17,534 nt of DNA from positions 1-17,534 of the forward strand of contig JACTNB010000001.1 of the NCBI GenBank assembly GCA_014584345.1, read 5' to 3'. The stretch comes from Planctomycetota bacterium. GTDB taxonomy: Bacteria; Planctomycetota; Planctomycetia; Planctomycetales; Planctomycetaceae. The notes beneath the pieces were generated by a model. The model searched no databases, was not told the DNA's origin, and worked only from the letters and a program-made list of their open reading frames with translations. Within the stretch, counting starts at the first letter, position 1, and each line of letters begins with the position of its first letter. A program made the position numbers and the translations under genes. Of the stretch, positions 1 to 11,215 are shown piece by piece.

Positions 1-1
1 C

Positions 2-1351
2 ACGGAAGCGGCAGCGGAAGGCGTCAACATGCAGTTCTGCTCTCTCGTCGTCAACTACGACCTGCCTTGGAATCCCCAGCGAATCGAGCAGAGGATCGGT
101 CGTTGTCACCGCTATGGTCAGAAGCACGATGTGGTCGTCATCAACTTCCTGAATGAGCGCAACGAGGCTGACCGGCGAGTCCATGAGCTTCTCTCCGAGA
201 AGTTCAATCTGTTCAATGGTGTGTTCGGTGCTTCGGACGAAGTGCTGGGGCAGATCGAGTCAGGCGTCGATTTCGAGAAACGCATCCTCGCCATCTACCA
301 GCAGTGCCGCACGCCGGAAGAGATCGACACCGCCTTCAAGCAGCTTCAGGCCGAGATGGACGAAACCATTCAGTCGAAGATGGACGAGACCCGTCAGATG
401 CTCATGGAGCATTTCGACGAGGATGTTCACGCCCGACTGAAGATGCGGCTCGACGATGCTCGTGCCAACCTCGACCGGATCGGTCGCCAGTTCTGGACGC
501 TTACAAAAGTTGTACTGGATGGCCACGCCACGTTCTGCGACGACCAGTTGACCTTCGATCTGCGGCAATCGCCTGTCAGCGAATGTCGGCCCGGAACGTA
601 CCACCTGATCTCCAAGCAGCATCACAATGTCACCGGCGACTTCCTGTACCGACTGTCGCACCCTCTGGGCGAGTGGAGCATCGACACAGGCAAGCAGGCC
701 CAGACTCCGATGGCAAAGGTCACGTTCGATGTGACCAACTATCCCATGAAGGTCTCCGTGGTCGAAGCCCTCAAGGGCAAGTCCGGCTGGATGACGCTTC
801 AGTATCTCACCATCGATTCCTTCGACCGTGAAGAGTACCTCCTTTTCTCGGCGATGGACGACACCGGAAAGTCGCTCGATCAGGAGACCTGCCAAAAGCT
901 TTTCCATTGCACAGCAACAACCGAACCCGTTGACGGCCTCCCCGAAGACGCTGAAACTCGGCTCACTGTTGAGTCGAAGCTGCACGCCGACGCCGTAGCT
1001 GCCTGCTCATTGGAGGACAACAACACGTTGTTCCATGAGGAGCGAGAGCGTCTTGAGAAGTGGGCTGAGGACATGGTGGTCGCCGCCGAGAAGGACTTGG
1101 CCGACACCAAGGCGCAGATCAAGGCCGTGCGGCGGCAGTCACGCTTGGCGACCACGCTCGATGAGCAGAACGAACTCCAGCAGAAGCTTCGTGACTTGGA
1201 GAAGAAACAGCGAAGACAACGCCAGCAAATCTTCGAGATCGAAGATGAGATCGCCGACAAGCGTGACGATCTGATCTCTGGCCTTCAGAAACGGATGACA
1301 CAGAAGACGCACAGCACTCACCTCTTCACGATTCGATGGGAGGTGACATGA
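2..1351 (+). CDS. SNF2-family helicase, C-terminal part (5' end outside window)
   Basis: The reading frame is open from base 2, so the gene begins upstream of the window and only about 449 C-terminal residues are visible. The visible start carries SNF2/superfamily 2 motifs V and VI: TEAAAEGVN, then NYDLPWNPQRIEQRIGRCHR, whose arginines serve as the arginine finger for ATP hydrolysis. The ATP-binding Walker motifs must lie in the missing part. The last 120 residues or so are rich in E, K, R and Q and look like a long coiled coil (about residues 345-430 of the visible part). In the family such proteins translocate on double-stranded DNA; DISARM and several restriction-type systems carry one. 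The stop overlaps the start of the next gene (ATGA), so the two are translationally coupled. Third-position GC is high (37 of the first 50 codons by hand count). Family assignment is secure; the exact defence role is inferred from its neighbours. Confidence 0.9.
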   Translation, partial: TEAAAEGVNMQFCSLVVNYDLPWNPQRIEQRIGRCHRYGQKHDVVVINFLNERNEADRRVHELLSEKFNLFNGVFGASDEVLGQIESGVDFEKRILAIYQQCRTPEEIDTAFKQLQAEMDETIQSKMDETRQMLMEHFDEDVHARLKMRLDDARANLDRIGRQFWTLTKVVLDGHATFCDDQLTFDLRQSPVSECRPGTYHLISKQHHNVTGDFLYRLSHPLGEWSIDTGKQAQTPMAKVTFDVTNYPMKVSVVEALKGKSGWMTLQYLTIDSFDREEYLLFSAMDDTGKSLDQETCQKLFHCTATTEPVDGLPEDAETRLTVESKLHADAVAACSLEDNNTLFHEERERLEKWAEDMVVAAEKDLADTKAQIKAVRRQSRLATTLDEQNELQQKLRDLEKKQRRQRQQIFEIEDEIADKRDDLISGLQKRMTQKTHSTHLFTIRWEVT

Positions 1352-2034
1352 AAGAGGTAGTTCCAGATGCGGTGGTAAGAGATATTCAACAACACCTGCG
1401 CACAAACTGTGAGGTGGCGGAAGAAGGATTCGGCTCCGCAATGATGGACGAAGACTCTGTTACCGGCGCACTCGGAGAGCGGCTGAGGACTACGAGATCG
1501 CAGACACGCACTCACTACACAGGCGACTCAATATGGCAATGGAGAGTCACGTCTACAAAACTGAGAGGGCGTGGCCCAAATCCCGCTGAAAACACGGTTG
1601 GAGCAGATGGGTTCTTTCAGATCGAAGTCGAAGACTTCAGCAACGGCGCACTGTGGCGAAAGGGAATGCTCTTCCAAGCGAAAATGGAGAAGAACAAAGA
1701 CACGAAATTGCTCATCCAAGAGATGAAGCACATGGAAGAGATCACACCTAACGAATCTCTCGTCGTCGAGTACAGCAGAAACGGCTATCGAGCAATCAGA
1801 TCGTCTGAATTGCTCCGTACAGGGAAGAGCCTGCGAAGCGTCAGTGATAACGCAGTTCGTGGACTTGGAGACATTCTCGCCGACCAGTTCGTCGTTTGCA
1901 CCCTCGGGGTTCGAGGAATGTACTACGACTCACAACGACAAATCATTTTGGTGCCATCACCGGAAGACATGCTTGCCCGTAGATTCGCCGTCGATCATCG
2001 CATCAGCATCGATATCTCCAAAGGCATCGAGTAA
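1348..2034 (+). CDS. Putative PD-(D/E)XK-like nuclease (hypothetical, 228 aa)
   Basis: I do not recognise a named family. The ATG at 1348 is chosen because it overlaps the upstream stop (ATGA) and follows a strong GGAGGTGA ribosome site; an in-frame ATG at 1336 has no such site. The pattern GALGERL (Glu44), GADGF (Asp87) and LFQAKM (Gln110, Lys112) has the order and spacing of a restriction-endonuclease fold with a QxK variant, as in Mrr-type nucleases. This is a reading by eye, not a database match. No membrane segment or signal peptide is seen. The gene sits between the SNF2 helicase and the Mod gene with a 23-base gap, so it is part of the operon. Third-position GC (26 of the first 50 codons) is well below that of its neighbours, suggesting separate acquisition. 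Alternatives are a specificity or DNA-binding accessory protein. Confidence 0.8.
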   Translation: MKEVVPDAVVRDIQQHLRTNCEVAEEGFGSAMMDEDSVTGALGERLRTTRSQTRTHYTGDSIWQWRVTSTKLRGRGPNPAENTVGADGFFQIEVEDFSNGALWRKGMLFQAKMEKNKDTKLLIQEMKHMEEITPNESLVVEYSRNGYRAIRSSELLRTGKSLRSVSDNAVRGLGDILADQFVVCTLGVRGMYYDSQRQIILVPSPEDMLARRFAVDHRISIDISKGIE

Positions 2035-2057
2035 CGATACAAAAAGGTAATCACACC

Positions 2058-5045
<2,988 letters not shown>

Positions 5046-5072
5046 GCCAAGCAACCCCTCGGGAGACCTAAT

Positions 5073-5807
5073 GTGAAAATTGAACAGCTTTTAGCTCGCA
5101 GGACTGACCTGAGTACCTTCCTCGTTCACCTTACTAGAGCAGGTGAAGAGGAATCCGCAAAAGACCGTCTCATCAGCATCGTGAAGGCGCACACCATTGA
5201 AGCTCGTAGTCCTTATGGCCCAGCGGTGCCTCGCCTTGATAAAGCTGGGCAGCCAACGGAATCGCAGAAGTGTGTTTGTTTCACCGAGACGCCGCTTGAG
5301 CATGTCCATATTTTGACCAGCCAGATTGAGGATCGAAGTTTTCATTTCGAGCCGTATGGAATTGCAATATCGAAGAAACAAGGTCGAAAACGTGGTGTCA
5401 ATCCAGTGTGGTATCTCGACATCACTCCCGGTCATAACTGGCTCACTCAACCGCTAGAACAAATGATCGATCAGGCAATCGCTGACGGGAATTATGCCGA
5501 CCATCCACTTGCGAGACTCACGCCGTTCATTGAGCAGATGGGCAGCGGAGCAAAAGAGTTTGGTGATGGGGGGTATAAGAAAGAGTTCTGGTGGGAACGA
5601 GAGTGGCGTCATCAGGGCGATGTCACAATTGCCGGTAGGCCAATTATCCTCTGCCCCGCTAAAGACATTCAAGACGTTCGGGCAGCAATCGAACAAGACG
5701 AACAGGGATGGATCGATGATCCGTCGTTCATTGATCCTAATTGGAGCTTAGAGCAAATCATTGGGAAACTTGCCGGGTTCACAATGGATGATCTCGGAGC
5801 ATTTTGA
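5073..5807 (+). CDS. AbiGi-like abortive-infection protein (244 aa)
   Basis: The start is GTG at 5073 with GGGAGA seven bases upstream. Residues around 68-125 read KCVCFTETPLEH, then EPYGIAISKKQG, then NPVWYLD. This matches, from memory, the pattern of the AbiGi-type antitoxin family (CFxDxPLxxH ... YGIxxSKxxG ... NPVxY) linked to abortive infection. Near the C-terminus is FWWEREWRH (172-180), a Glu-rich strand also seen in DUF2971-type proteins. An N-terminal LVHLT (His19) together with this Glu raises the possibility of an ADP-ribosyltransferase-like (DarT-like) fold, but that is speculative. The gene sits between mod and res; its stop and the res start share a base (TGATG), so the two are coupled. 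Third-position GC is low (23 of the first 50 codons), unlike res. It may be a toxin, an antitoxin or a restriction modulator. No partner toxin of the classical AbiGii type is visible next to it. Confidence 0.8.
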   Translation: MKIEQLLARRTDLSTFLVHLTRAGEEESAKDRLISIVKAHTIEARSPYGPAVPRLDKAGQPTESQKCVCFTETPLEHVHILTSQIEDRSFHFEPYGIAISKKQGRKRGVNPVWYLDITPGHNWLTQPLEQMIDQAIADGNYADHPLARLTPFIEQMGSGAKEFGDGGYKKEFWWEREWRHQGDVTIAGRPIILCPAKDIQDVRAAIEQDEQGWIDDPSFIDPNWSLEQIIGKLAGFTMDDLGAF

Positions 5808-8800
5808 TGGCAAAAAAACGAGCAAAGAAGAACGAAACGCCAGCACTGAGATTCGACGAAAAACTCGTCCTGAATCAGTGGATGCTGTCGCTGTTCGATG
5901 TCGGCGACTTCGACACGCTCGCCGAGCGATTGAAGCCTCTCCATCTTGAGGGACTGGACGAGAACAACGTCCACACGTTCCACAAAGAGTTGAAGCTACT
6001 CTGGGACTACGAGGAGTTCCCCGGCGACACGCTACTCGGCTACGACCAGAACATCGTCAAGCACACGCTGACGCTGAGCGAAAATCGAGCAGAGCCGCTG
6101 AAGTGGAAGTATTTCCAATACCTGTCTCTGCTATTCACCGAGGTCTATCTCGACCGTTTCTTCCGTGACCCGGATAAATTGCTGGCCGACCTGAACCAGC
6201 ATGTCGCCAACTTCAATGAGGGAAAAACCACAAAGGAACAGCTACCGGCCTACCAGCCGAATGACCTGCGGAAGCTGGCCTTCTGGAATGCCACCGGCAG
6301 CGGCAAGACGCTGCTGATGCACGTCAACATCCTTCAATACCAGCATTACCTGAAACTGCACGACAAAGAGAAGGGACTCAACCGGATCATCTTGCTGACG
6401 CCTAACGAGGGCTTGTCAAAACAACACCTCGAAGAGTTCCACGCCTCGGGAATGGACGCCGACCTGTTCTCGAAAGAGTCTCGGTCGTTGTTCTCGGGCC
6501 GGTCGGTCGAGATCATCGAAGTCACCAAGCTCAAGGAGGAGATGGGCCAGAAGACGGTCGCCATCGACGCCTTCGAGGGGAACAACCTTGTGCTGGTCGA
6601 TGAAGGACATCGTGGTGCCAGTGCGAGCGTCGAAGGGGCATGGATGAGCGCCCGCAACCGGCTCTGCGAGAACGGCTTCTCCTTTGAGTATTCCGCCACG
6701 TTCGGGCAGGCGATGAAGGGAAAGAAGGGACTTGAACCGATCTACGCCAAGAACATCCTGTTCGACTACTCGTACAAGTATTTCTACCGGGACGGCTTCG
6801 GGAAGGATTACCGCATCCTGAACCTCGCCGACGACTCGGACGAAGAACGCCGCAACCTGTACCTGACGGCTTGCCTCGTTGCCTTCTACCAGCAGCAAAA
6901 GCTCTACGCAGACAACCCGAACACGTTCCGTCCCTTCCTGCTGGAGAAGCCCCTGTGGGTTTTCGTCGGCGGTAGTGTGAATGCCGTGCGATCAGAGAAC
7001 AAACGCAAGGTGTCTGATGTGGTGGATATCCTGCTGACGCTGGCCGAGTTCGTGAAGGAAAAGCGAGATTCGATCACCCTGCTGGAGCGGCTGCTCAGCG
7101 GCAGGCCCGGCCTACTCGACCAGTGTGGCAACGAAATCTTCGCCACTGCCTTTCCACACCTGATCTCTTCGGGCATGTCCGGCGAGGAGATATACAACGA
7201 CATCCTGAAGGTGTTGTTCAACTCGTCCAGCCAAGCTGCCCTGCACGTCGAGAACCTGAAAGGCACGGACGGCGAGATCGCTCTACGCCTCGGTGAGAAC
7301 GAACCCTTTGGTCTCATCAACGTGGGTGACGCCTCCAGCCTGTGCAAACTCTGCGACGAGCATGACCTGTTGAACGTGGACGAGAAGGAGTTCTCAGGTT
7401 CGCTCTTCCGAGGTCTCAACGAAGACGACTCGACCGTCAACGTGCTGATCGGCTCGAAGAAGTTCACCGAAGGATGGAACAGTTGGCGAGTCAGCACGAT
7501 GGGACTCATGAACATCGGTCGAACCGAAGGCTCAGAGATCATCCAGTTGTTCGGTCGTGGTGTGCGTCTGAAGGGCCACGGCATGACCTTGAAACGCAGT
7601 AGCCAACTTGAAGGTGTCAGTCGGCCTGACCGTATTCATCTGCTGGAAACACTGAACATCTTCGGTATCCGGGCCGACTACATGCGGCAGTTCAAGGAGT
7701 ACCTCGAAGAAGAAGGTCTTCCCGGCAATGAGGAGCGGATCGAGTTCATCCTTCCGGTCGTCAAGAACTTGAATGGGAAGAAGCTCACCAGCGTCCGCAT
7801 TGAAGAGGGCAAAGATTTCAAGCTGCACGGCCCGAAGCCGACACTCGCTGAACCACCAGACCGACTTCTTCGTCACCCGATTTCACTGAACTGGTATCCC
7901 AAGATTCAGGCTCAGCAGAGCAAAGGCGTTGCTAAGACCGAAGACTCGGCGGTGAAGCACGAAGGCAAGCTGGAGGAGCATCATCTTGCATTCATGGACA
8001 TCGACGCCATCTGGTTCGAGCTACAGCACTTCAAGAATGAGCGGTCGTGGTACAACCTAAACCTGAACCGGGACAGCATCGTTCCACTTCTGCTTGACTC
8101 CCGGTGGTACAAGCTCTTCATCCCGCCCGAGGAGTTGGAGTTCACGCAGTTCGACCGAGTACGACGTTGGCAGGAGATCGCCGTCGCCCTCCTCAAGAAG
8201 TACGCCGACCGCTATTACAAGAACAAAAAGCAGGAGTGGGAGTCAGACTTCTACGAGTACCACACTCTGACCGAGGACGACCCCAACCTTCAGGTCGAAT
8301 ACCGGCTGCTGATTGACGAGTCACAGGATCAGATTGTCGATCAACTCAAGGGCATTCAGAGCGATCTTGATGCAGGGGTGCTAAAGGACTGGCCGTTCGG
8401 ATCGTGCATGGCCTATTCGTTCGGCCAGCATCTCTACCAGCCACTCCTGCACGTCAAGAGCGACTTCGTGGATGTCAGTCCGGTCTCACTCAACGAGGGC
8501 GAAAAGGAGTTCGTCACTGATCTCCGCAGGTTCTATGACGACAACAAACCATTCTTCGACGACCGGGAACTCTATCTGCTCCGCAACATGAGCCGTGGGC
8601 GAGGCATCGGCTTCTTCGAGGCCGGAAACTTCTACCCGGACTTCCTTCTCTGGCTGCTCGTGGACGGTAAGCAGTACGTCACGTTCGTTGATCCGAAGGG
8701 CATCCGAAACCTCGAAGGCCCAGACGATCCCAAGATTCGATTCTACCGGACAATCAAGGAACTGGAGGATCGTCTCGGCGACCCCAACGTGATCCTGAAC

Positions 8801-8974
8801 TCGTTCATCATCTCGAACACGCCTTTCCAACAAGTCCGCTGGTGGACGGAAGACCTGACGAAAGAGCAATTCACGAAGTCTCACGTCCTGTTCCAGAAGG
8901 AAGACAAGGAGACGTACATCGAACGCCTCCTGACAACGGCGGCGAGCGACCAACAAGTCACTGTGGAGGCGTGA
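5807..8974 (+). CDS. Type III Res-like DExH helicase-nuclease (1055 aa)
   Basis: This is the likely restriction subunit, an ATP-dependent DNA translocase with a C-terminal nuclease. The ATG at 5807 overlaps the upstream stop (TGATG) and follows GGAG; a TTG one codon earlier is less likely. Motif I is ATGSGKT at 162-168, motif II is DEGH at 265-268, motif V is around FTEGWNSWRVS, and motif VI is QLFGRGVR at 580-587. The C-terminus has GFFEAGNFYPDF followed by TFVDPKG: Glu938, Asp945, and Asp962/Lys964 form a PD-(D/E)XK-type site with DxK in place of the usual ExK. Length is near that of known Res subunits. Third-position GC is high (43 of 50 in codons 51-100). It follows the Mod and AbiGi-like genes and precedes a Shedu-like nuclease by four bases. 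In type III systems Res acts only in complex with Mod; the same is inferred here. Confidence 0.93.
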   Translation: MAKKRAKKNETPALRFDEKLVLNQWMLSLFDVGDFDTLAERLKPLHLEGLDENNVHTFHKELKLLWDYEEFPGDTLLGYDQNIVKHTLTLSENRAEPLKWKYFQYLSLLFTEVYLDRFFRDPDKLLADLNQHVANFNEGKTTKEQLPAYQPNDLRKLAFWNATGSGKTLLMHVNILQYQHYLKLHDKEKGLNRIILLTPNEGLSKQHLEEFHASGMDADLFSKESRSLFSGRSVEIIEVTKLKEEMGQKTVAIDAFEGNNLVLVDEGHRGASASVEGAWMSARNRLCENGFSFEYSATFGQAMKGKKGLEPIYAKNILFDYSYKYFYRDGFGKDYRILNLADDSDEERRNLYLTACLVAFYQQQKLYADNPNTFRPFLLEKPLWVFVGGSVNAVRSENKRKVSDVVDILLTLAEFVKEKRDSITLLERLLSGRPGLLDQCGNEIFATAFPHLISSGMSGEEIYNDILKVLFNSSSQAALHVENLKGTDGEIALRLGENEPFGLINVGDASSLCKLCDEHDLLNVDEKEFSGSLFRGLNEDDSTVNVLIGSKKFTEGWNSWRVSTMGLMNIGRTEGSEIIQLFGRGVRLKGHGMTLKRSSQLEGVSRPDRIHLLETLNIFGIRADYMRQFKEYLEEEGLPGNEERIEFILPVVKNLNGKKLTSVRIEEGKDFKLHGPKPTLAEPPDRLLRHPISLNWYPKIQAQQSKGVAKTEDSAVKHEGKLEEHHLAFMDIDAIWFELQHFKNERSWYNLNLNRDSIVPLLLDSRWYKLFIPPEELEFTQFDRVRRWQEIAVALLKKYADRYYKNKKQEWESDFYEYHTLTEDDPNLQVEYRLLIDESQDQIVDQLKGIQSDLDAGVLKDWPFGSCMAYSFGQHLYQPLLHVKSDFVDVSPVSLNEGEKEFVTDLRRFYDDNKPFFDDRELYLLRNMSRGRGIGFFEAGNFYPDFLLWLLVDGKQYVTFVDPKGIRNLEGPDDPKIRFYRTIKELEDRLGDPNVILNSFIISNTPFQQVRWWTEDLTKEQFTKSHVLFQKEDKETYIERLLTTAASDQQVTVEA

Positions 8975-8978
8975 GGAA

Positions 8979-10088
8979 ATGGCAAAACAAAACAACCCCA
9001 CTGCTGACGAGTTCTTGCAACTGATTCAGGCGAACGCACCTAACAATCCCCAAATAGCCAGCACACAACGAGTGGTCATTAAATCTGGGCCACAAACCTA
9101 CAAGGTGGCAAGCGTACTGCAAATCCAGAATCCTGCCACCAATGAAATCCGACATAAAGAACTTCGTCTCAACTCCTTCAAGTACCGAGTCGGAAAAGGC
9201 ATCGATTTCTCGGCCAAGGAGCGACTGGCCCACTGGTCATGCACCGATGATGAAATCGAGCAACTCCGGGTTTTTCTCAATAACTTCGAGGACGCCATCA
9301 CTCCGGGTGAACACATCGTCGTGCGAAGTGACAGAAACAGCACATTTGCCAAGCTGCTCGAATCACTGGGTGACGAAACGCTCAACACCGATCAACTTGT
9401 GGGCCTCGTGTCTGCTCTGGCCGACCGAGCTACTGACTTGCGCCAACTTCCACAACTTGGTGAGTCGGACAATGTAAGAATGGTAGCAGCCGCACTAAGA
9501 GTTGCGCACCGAACGAATGCTCTTGAGTCACTTCATAGCCTCGTAGCAACAGATGCGGTCGAGCAGCGATTTCAAGAATTGCTTGAAGCAAACTGGTGGA
9601 TGCTCGGAGGGCAATACATCGAGATGATTCCACGTCGAGACTGGACTGTTGAGGATTCACTTGACATCCTCCTGAAGAGTGCCGACCGATACTTTGAGAT
9701 AATCGAATTGAAACGAAGTAATGCTTCTCTTTTTGTACAGGATCACGGCAACTGGATCGTATCGGGTGAAGTCAACCGTGCTGTCAATCAGGCTGCTCAT
9801 TACATCGCCGAGATTGAGGCTGACCGCTCGAACCTTCTTAGGAAGTACAAAGTCGATCTTTACAAGCTGAAAGCAAAAGTCCTGATCGGGCATCTCGACG
9901 ATGACGACGAACATCACGATTCCAAGAGAGAAGCGTTGCGGACTTACAACTCGCACCTTAGCAGAATCGAGGTGCTAACCTACGACGAACTTTACCGGAT
10001 AGCGGACAACGTAGTTCATGCGAATCTTGGAGAAAGCGGACAGGAAGATATCGACACTTCGGTTGATGAAGACGGCCTTACTTTCTGA
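8979..10088 (+). CDS. Shedu-like (DUF4263) nuclease, SduA-type (369 aa)
   Basis: The ATG at 8979 lies four bases after the res stop, with GGAGG nine bases upstream inside the res end. The C-terminal half carries the Shedu/DUF4263 nuclease pattern: ELLEANWWMLGG (Glu200, Glu203), then SLDILL (Asp229), then FEIIELKR (Glu243-x-Lys245), then SGEVNRAVNQAAHYI (Gln271). This is a PD-(D/E)XK nuclease core with the trailing Gln and the W(x)xLG lead-in typical of Shedu. The N-terminal 180 residues are unassigned and would be the sensing or regulatory part, as in known Shedu proteins. Shedu is usually a single-gene defence system; here it is the last gene of a restriction-modification operon. Third-position GC is low (27 of the first 50 codons), hinting at later addition. 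Family call is by motif recognition and is fairly firm. Confidence 0.88.
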   Translation: MAKQNNPTADEFLQLIQANAPNNPQIASTQRVVIKSGPQTYKVASVLQIQNPATNEIRHKELRLNSFKYRVGKGIDFSAKERLAHWSCTDDEIEQLRVFLNNFEDAITPGEHIVVRSDRNSTFAKLLESLGDETLNTDQLVGLVSALADRATDLRQLPQLGESDNVRMVAAALRVAHRTNALESLHSLVATDAVEQRFQELLEANWWMLGGQYIEMIPRRDWTVEDSLDILLKSADRYFEIIELKRSNASLFVQDHGNWIVSGEVNRAVNQAAHYIAEIEADRSNLLRKYKVDLYKLKAKVLIGHLDDDDEHHDSKREALRTYNSHLSRIEVLTYDELYRIADNVVHANLGESGQEDIDTSVDEDGLTF

Positions 10089-10130
10089 AGCGTGTGGCGT
10101 ATCGTAGGGCGAAATGTACGGTTGATTGAA

Positions 10131-10565
10131 TTACACCAGCTTCCCTGTCTGGTCGCTCAACATCCACTTTCTGTCCTCGAAGTCGAAGTTCCCTCCGTTT
10201 CTGAAGAGCATCACGGCGGTCTTCGCAGAGATGTTCTTGAGCATCTCAGGTTGGTCGTCGATGTAGAAGCTGATCTGCCGCTCGGCGATCACCTCAGCCT
10301 TCTGGTCGAATGAGTTGACCAAGACGACATCGGTGAAGCGAATCCGATACTTCTCAAGATCGGCGATGGCCTTCTCCCGGTCGCTGCGGAACGTCACCAC
10401 GATCACATCACCGGGCCAGACAGTTGTGAGGATGTGAAAAAAGCCGGGAGCTTCGTCCACGCAGCCATCGAGGTCGATGCCGAGCGTCGGCTTCGGCTGA
10501 TGAAGCGCCGCACGGACGACCTCGCTGGCGTGTTGGATTTGGTCTTTGAGATGTTTTTTGCTCAT
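10131..10565 (-). CDS. Small HAD-superfamily phosphatase/nucleotidase-like protein (144 aa)
   Basis: The protein has the HAD catalytic set in order: GIDLDGCVDE with the nucleophile Asp31 and the acid Asp33, VVTFRSD with Thr58, a lysine at Lys89 in SFDQKAEV, and YIDDQPEML with Asp103/Asp104 for magnesium. At 144 aa it lacks a large cap domain, so it resembles small phage-type or 5'-nucleotidase-like HAD proteins that act on nucleotides or phosphorylated ends. The start at 10565 follows GAGGAAA. It converges with the Shedu-like gene, the two stops being 42 bases apart. It is the last gene of the leftward set (214-aa protein, zinc-ribbon protein, HAD). Substrate cannot be told from the sequence. 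Confidence 0.85.
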   Translation of the reverse strand: MSKKHLKDQIQHASEVVRAALHQPKPTLGIDLDGCVDEAPGFFHILTTVWPGDVIVVTFRSDREKAIADLEKYRIRFTDVVLVNSFDQKAEVIAERQISFYIDDQPEMLKNISAKTAVMLFRNGGNFDFEDRKWMLSDQTGKLV

Positions 10566-10622
10566 GGCAGTTTTCCTCGCTGACGTGAATGTTGCGTCTT
10601 CGACACTCGGGGGTGCCTCTCT

Positions 10623-11141
10623 CTATTCGGTCTCCTCATATCGGCCCGGTTCGAGTACGTTCTCATCGTTGGCCGAGCATTCATCAACTTCGAGAACCTT
10701 CGCCATCGGTACATCGATGATTCTCCAATGAATCATATCGTCATCATCTTCAATAGCATTTCCACCATCGTCGATGAAAACACCGACCTCGCACTCGCCA
10801 GTGGCGTAACCACTGTCCCAAACACTTGCCTTCTCTACTGCTTCGGAGCGGGTTTTAGCTTCGATCTGTAGTTCCGTCCTGACACGAGCATCGACGATCA
10901 CTTCGAACGTCTTCGTTATCGGCGTTTCCGCCGAACGCAATTCGCCAGTGGATGACTGGTTCTGACTGAGTTCAGCCATCGGCCATTCTCCATTCCACAC
11001 AGACAGAATTGGACAATGACCTTTGCAGTCGCAGGTGATCCGCTGGCCTCCGCAATCCGAGCAGCGTTCAACGTCGCATTTATTTATGTGTGGCTCGCCG
11101 ATACCGACGCCGCAATCGGGACAGGTATTTTGCATTGTCAT
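10623..11141 (-). CDS. Zinc-ribbon protein of unknown function (172 aa)
   Basis: The N-terminus holds a cluster of metal-ligand residues: CPDC (7, 10), H18, C22, CSDC (27, 30), CDC (37, 39) and C43, enough for two zinc sites. After a polar linker, residues around 80-155 (TKTFEVIVDARV ... ELQIEAKTRSEAVEKA) resemble the beta-strand plus EA-rich helix pattern of small DpnD/PcfM-like or phage accessory domains; this is a weak resemblance. The C-terminus is acidic. The ATG at 11141 is preferred to the ATG at 11135 because AAGGA lies nine bases before it. No enzymatic motif is seen. It lies between the HAD gene (57-base gap) and the 214-aa gene (74-base gap), same strand. A nucleic-acid-binding or protein-binding role is plausible but unproven. 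Confidence 0.75.
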   Translation of the reverse strand: MTMQNTCPDCGVGIGEPHINKCDVERCSDCGGQRITCDCKGHCPILSVWNGEWPMAELSQNQSSTGELRSAETPITKTFEVIVDARVRTELQIEAKTRSEAVEKASVWDSGYATGECEVGVFIDDGGNAIEDDDDMIHWRIIDVPMAKVLEVDECSANDENVLEPGRYEETE

Positions 11142-11215
11142 GTGTTCAATCCTTTTATCTAATCCAATAGTTGTAATGTGTTCTTCCCGAAACCCAGTTA
11201 GGGAAATGTGTCGTC

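Noticed and set aside
10623..11141. DpnD/PcfM-like domain in the zinc-ribbon protein
   Set aside because: Only a loose strand-helix pattern with an EA-rich helix is visible; not enough for a family call, so it is mentioned only in the evidence.
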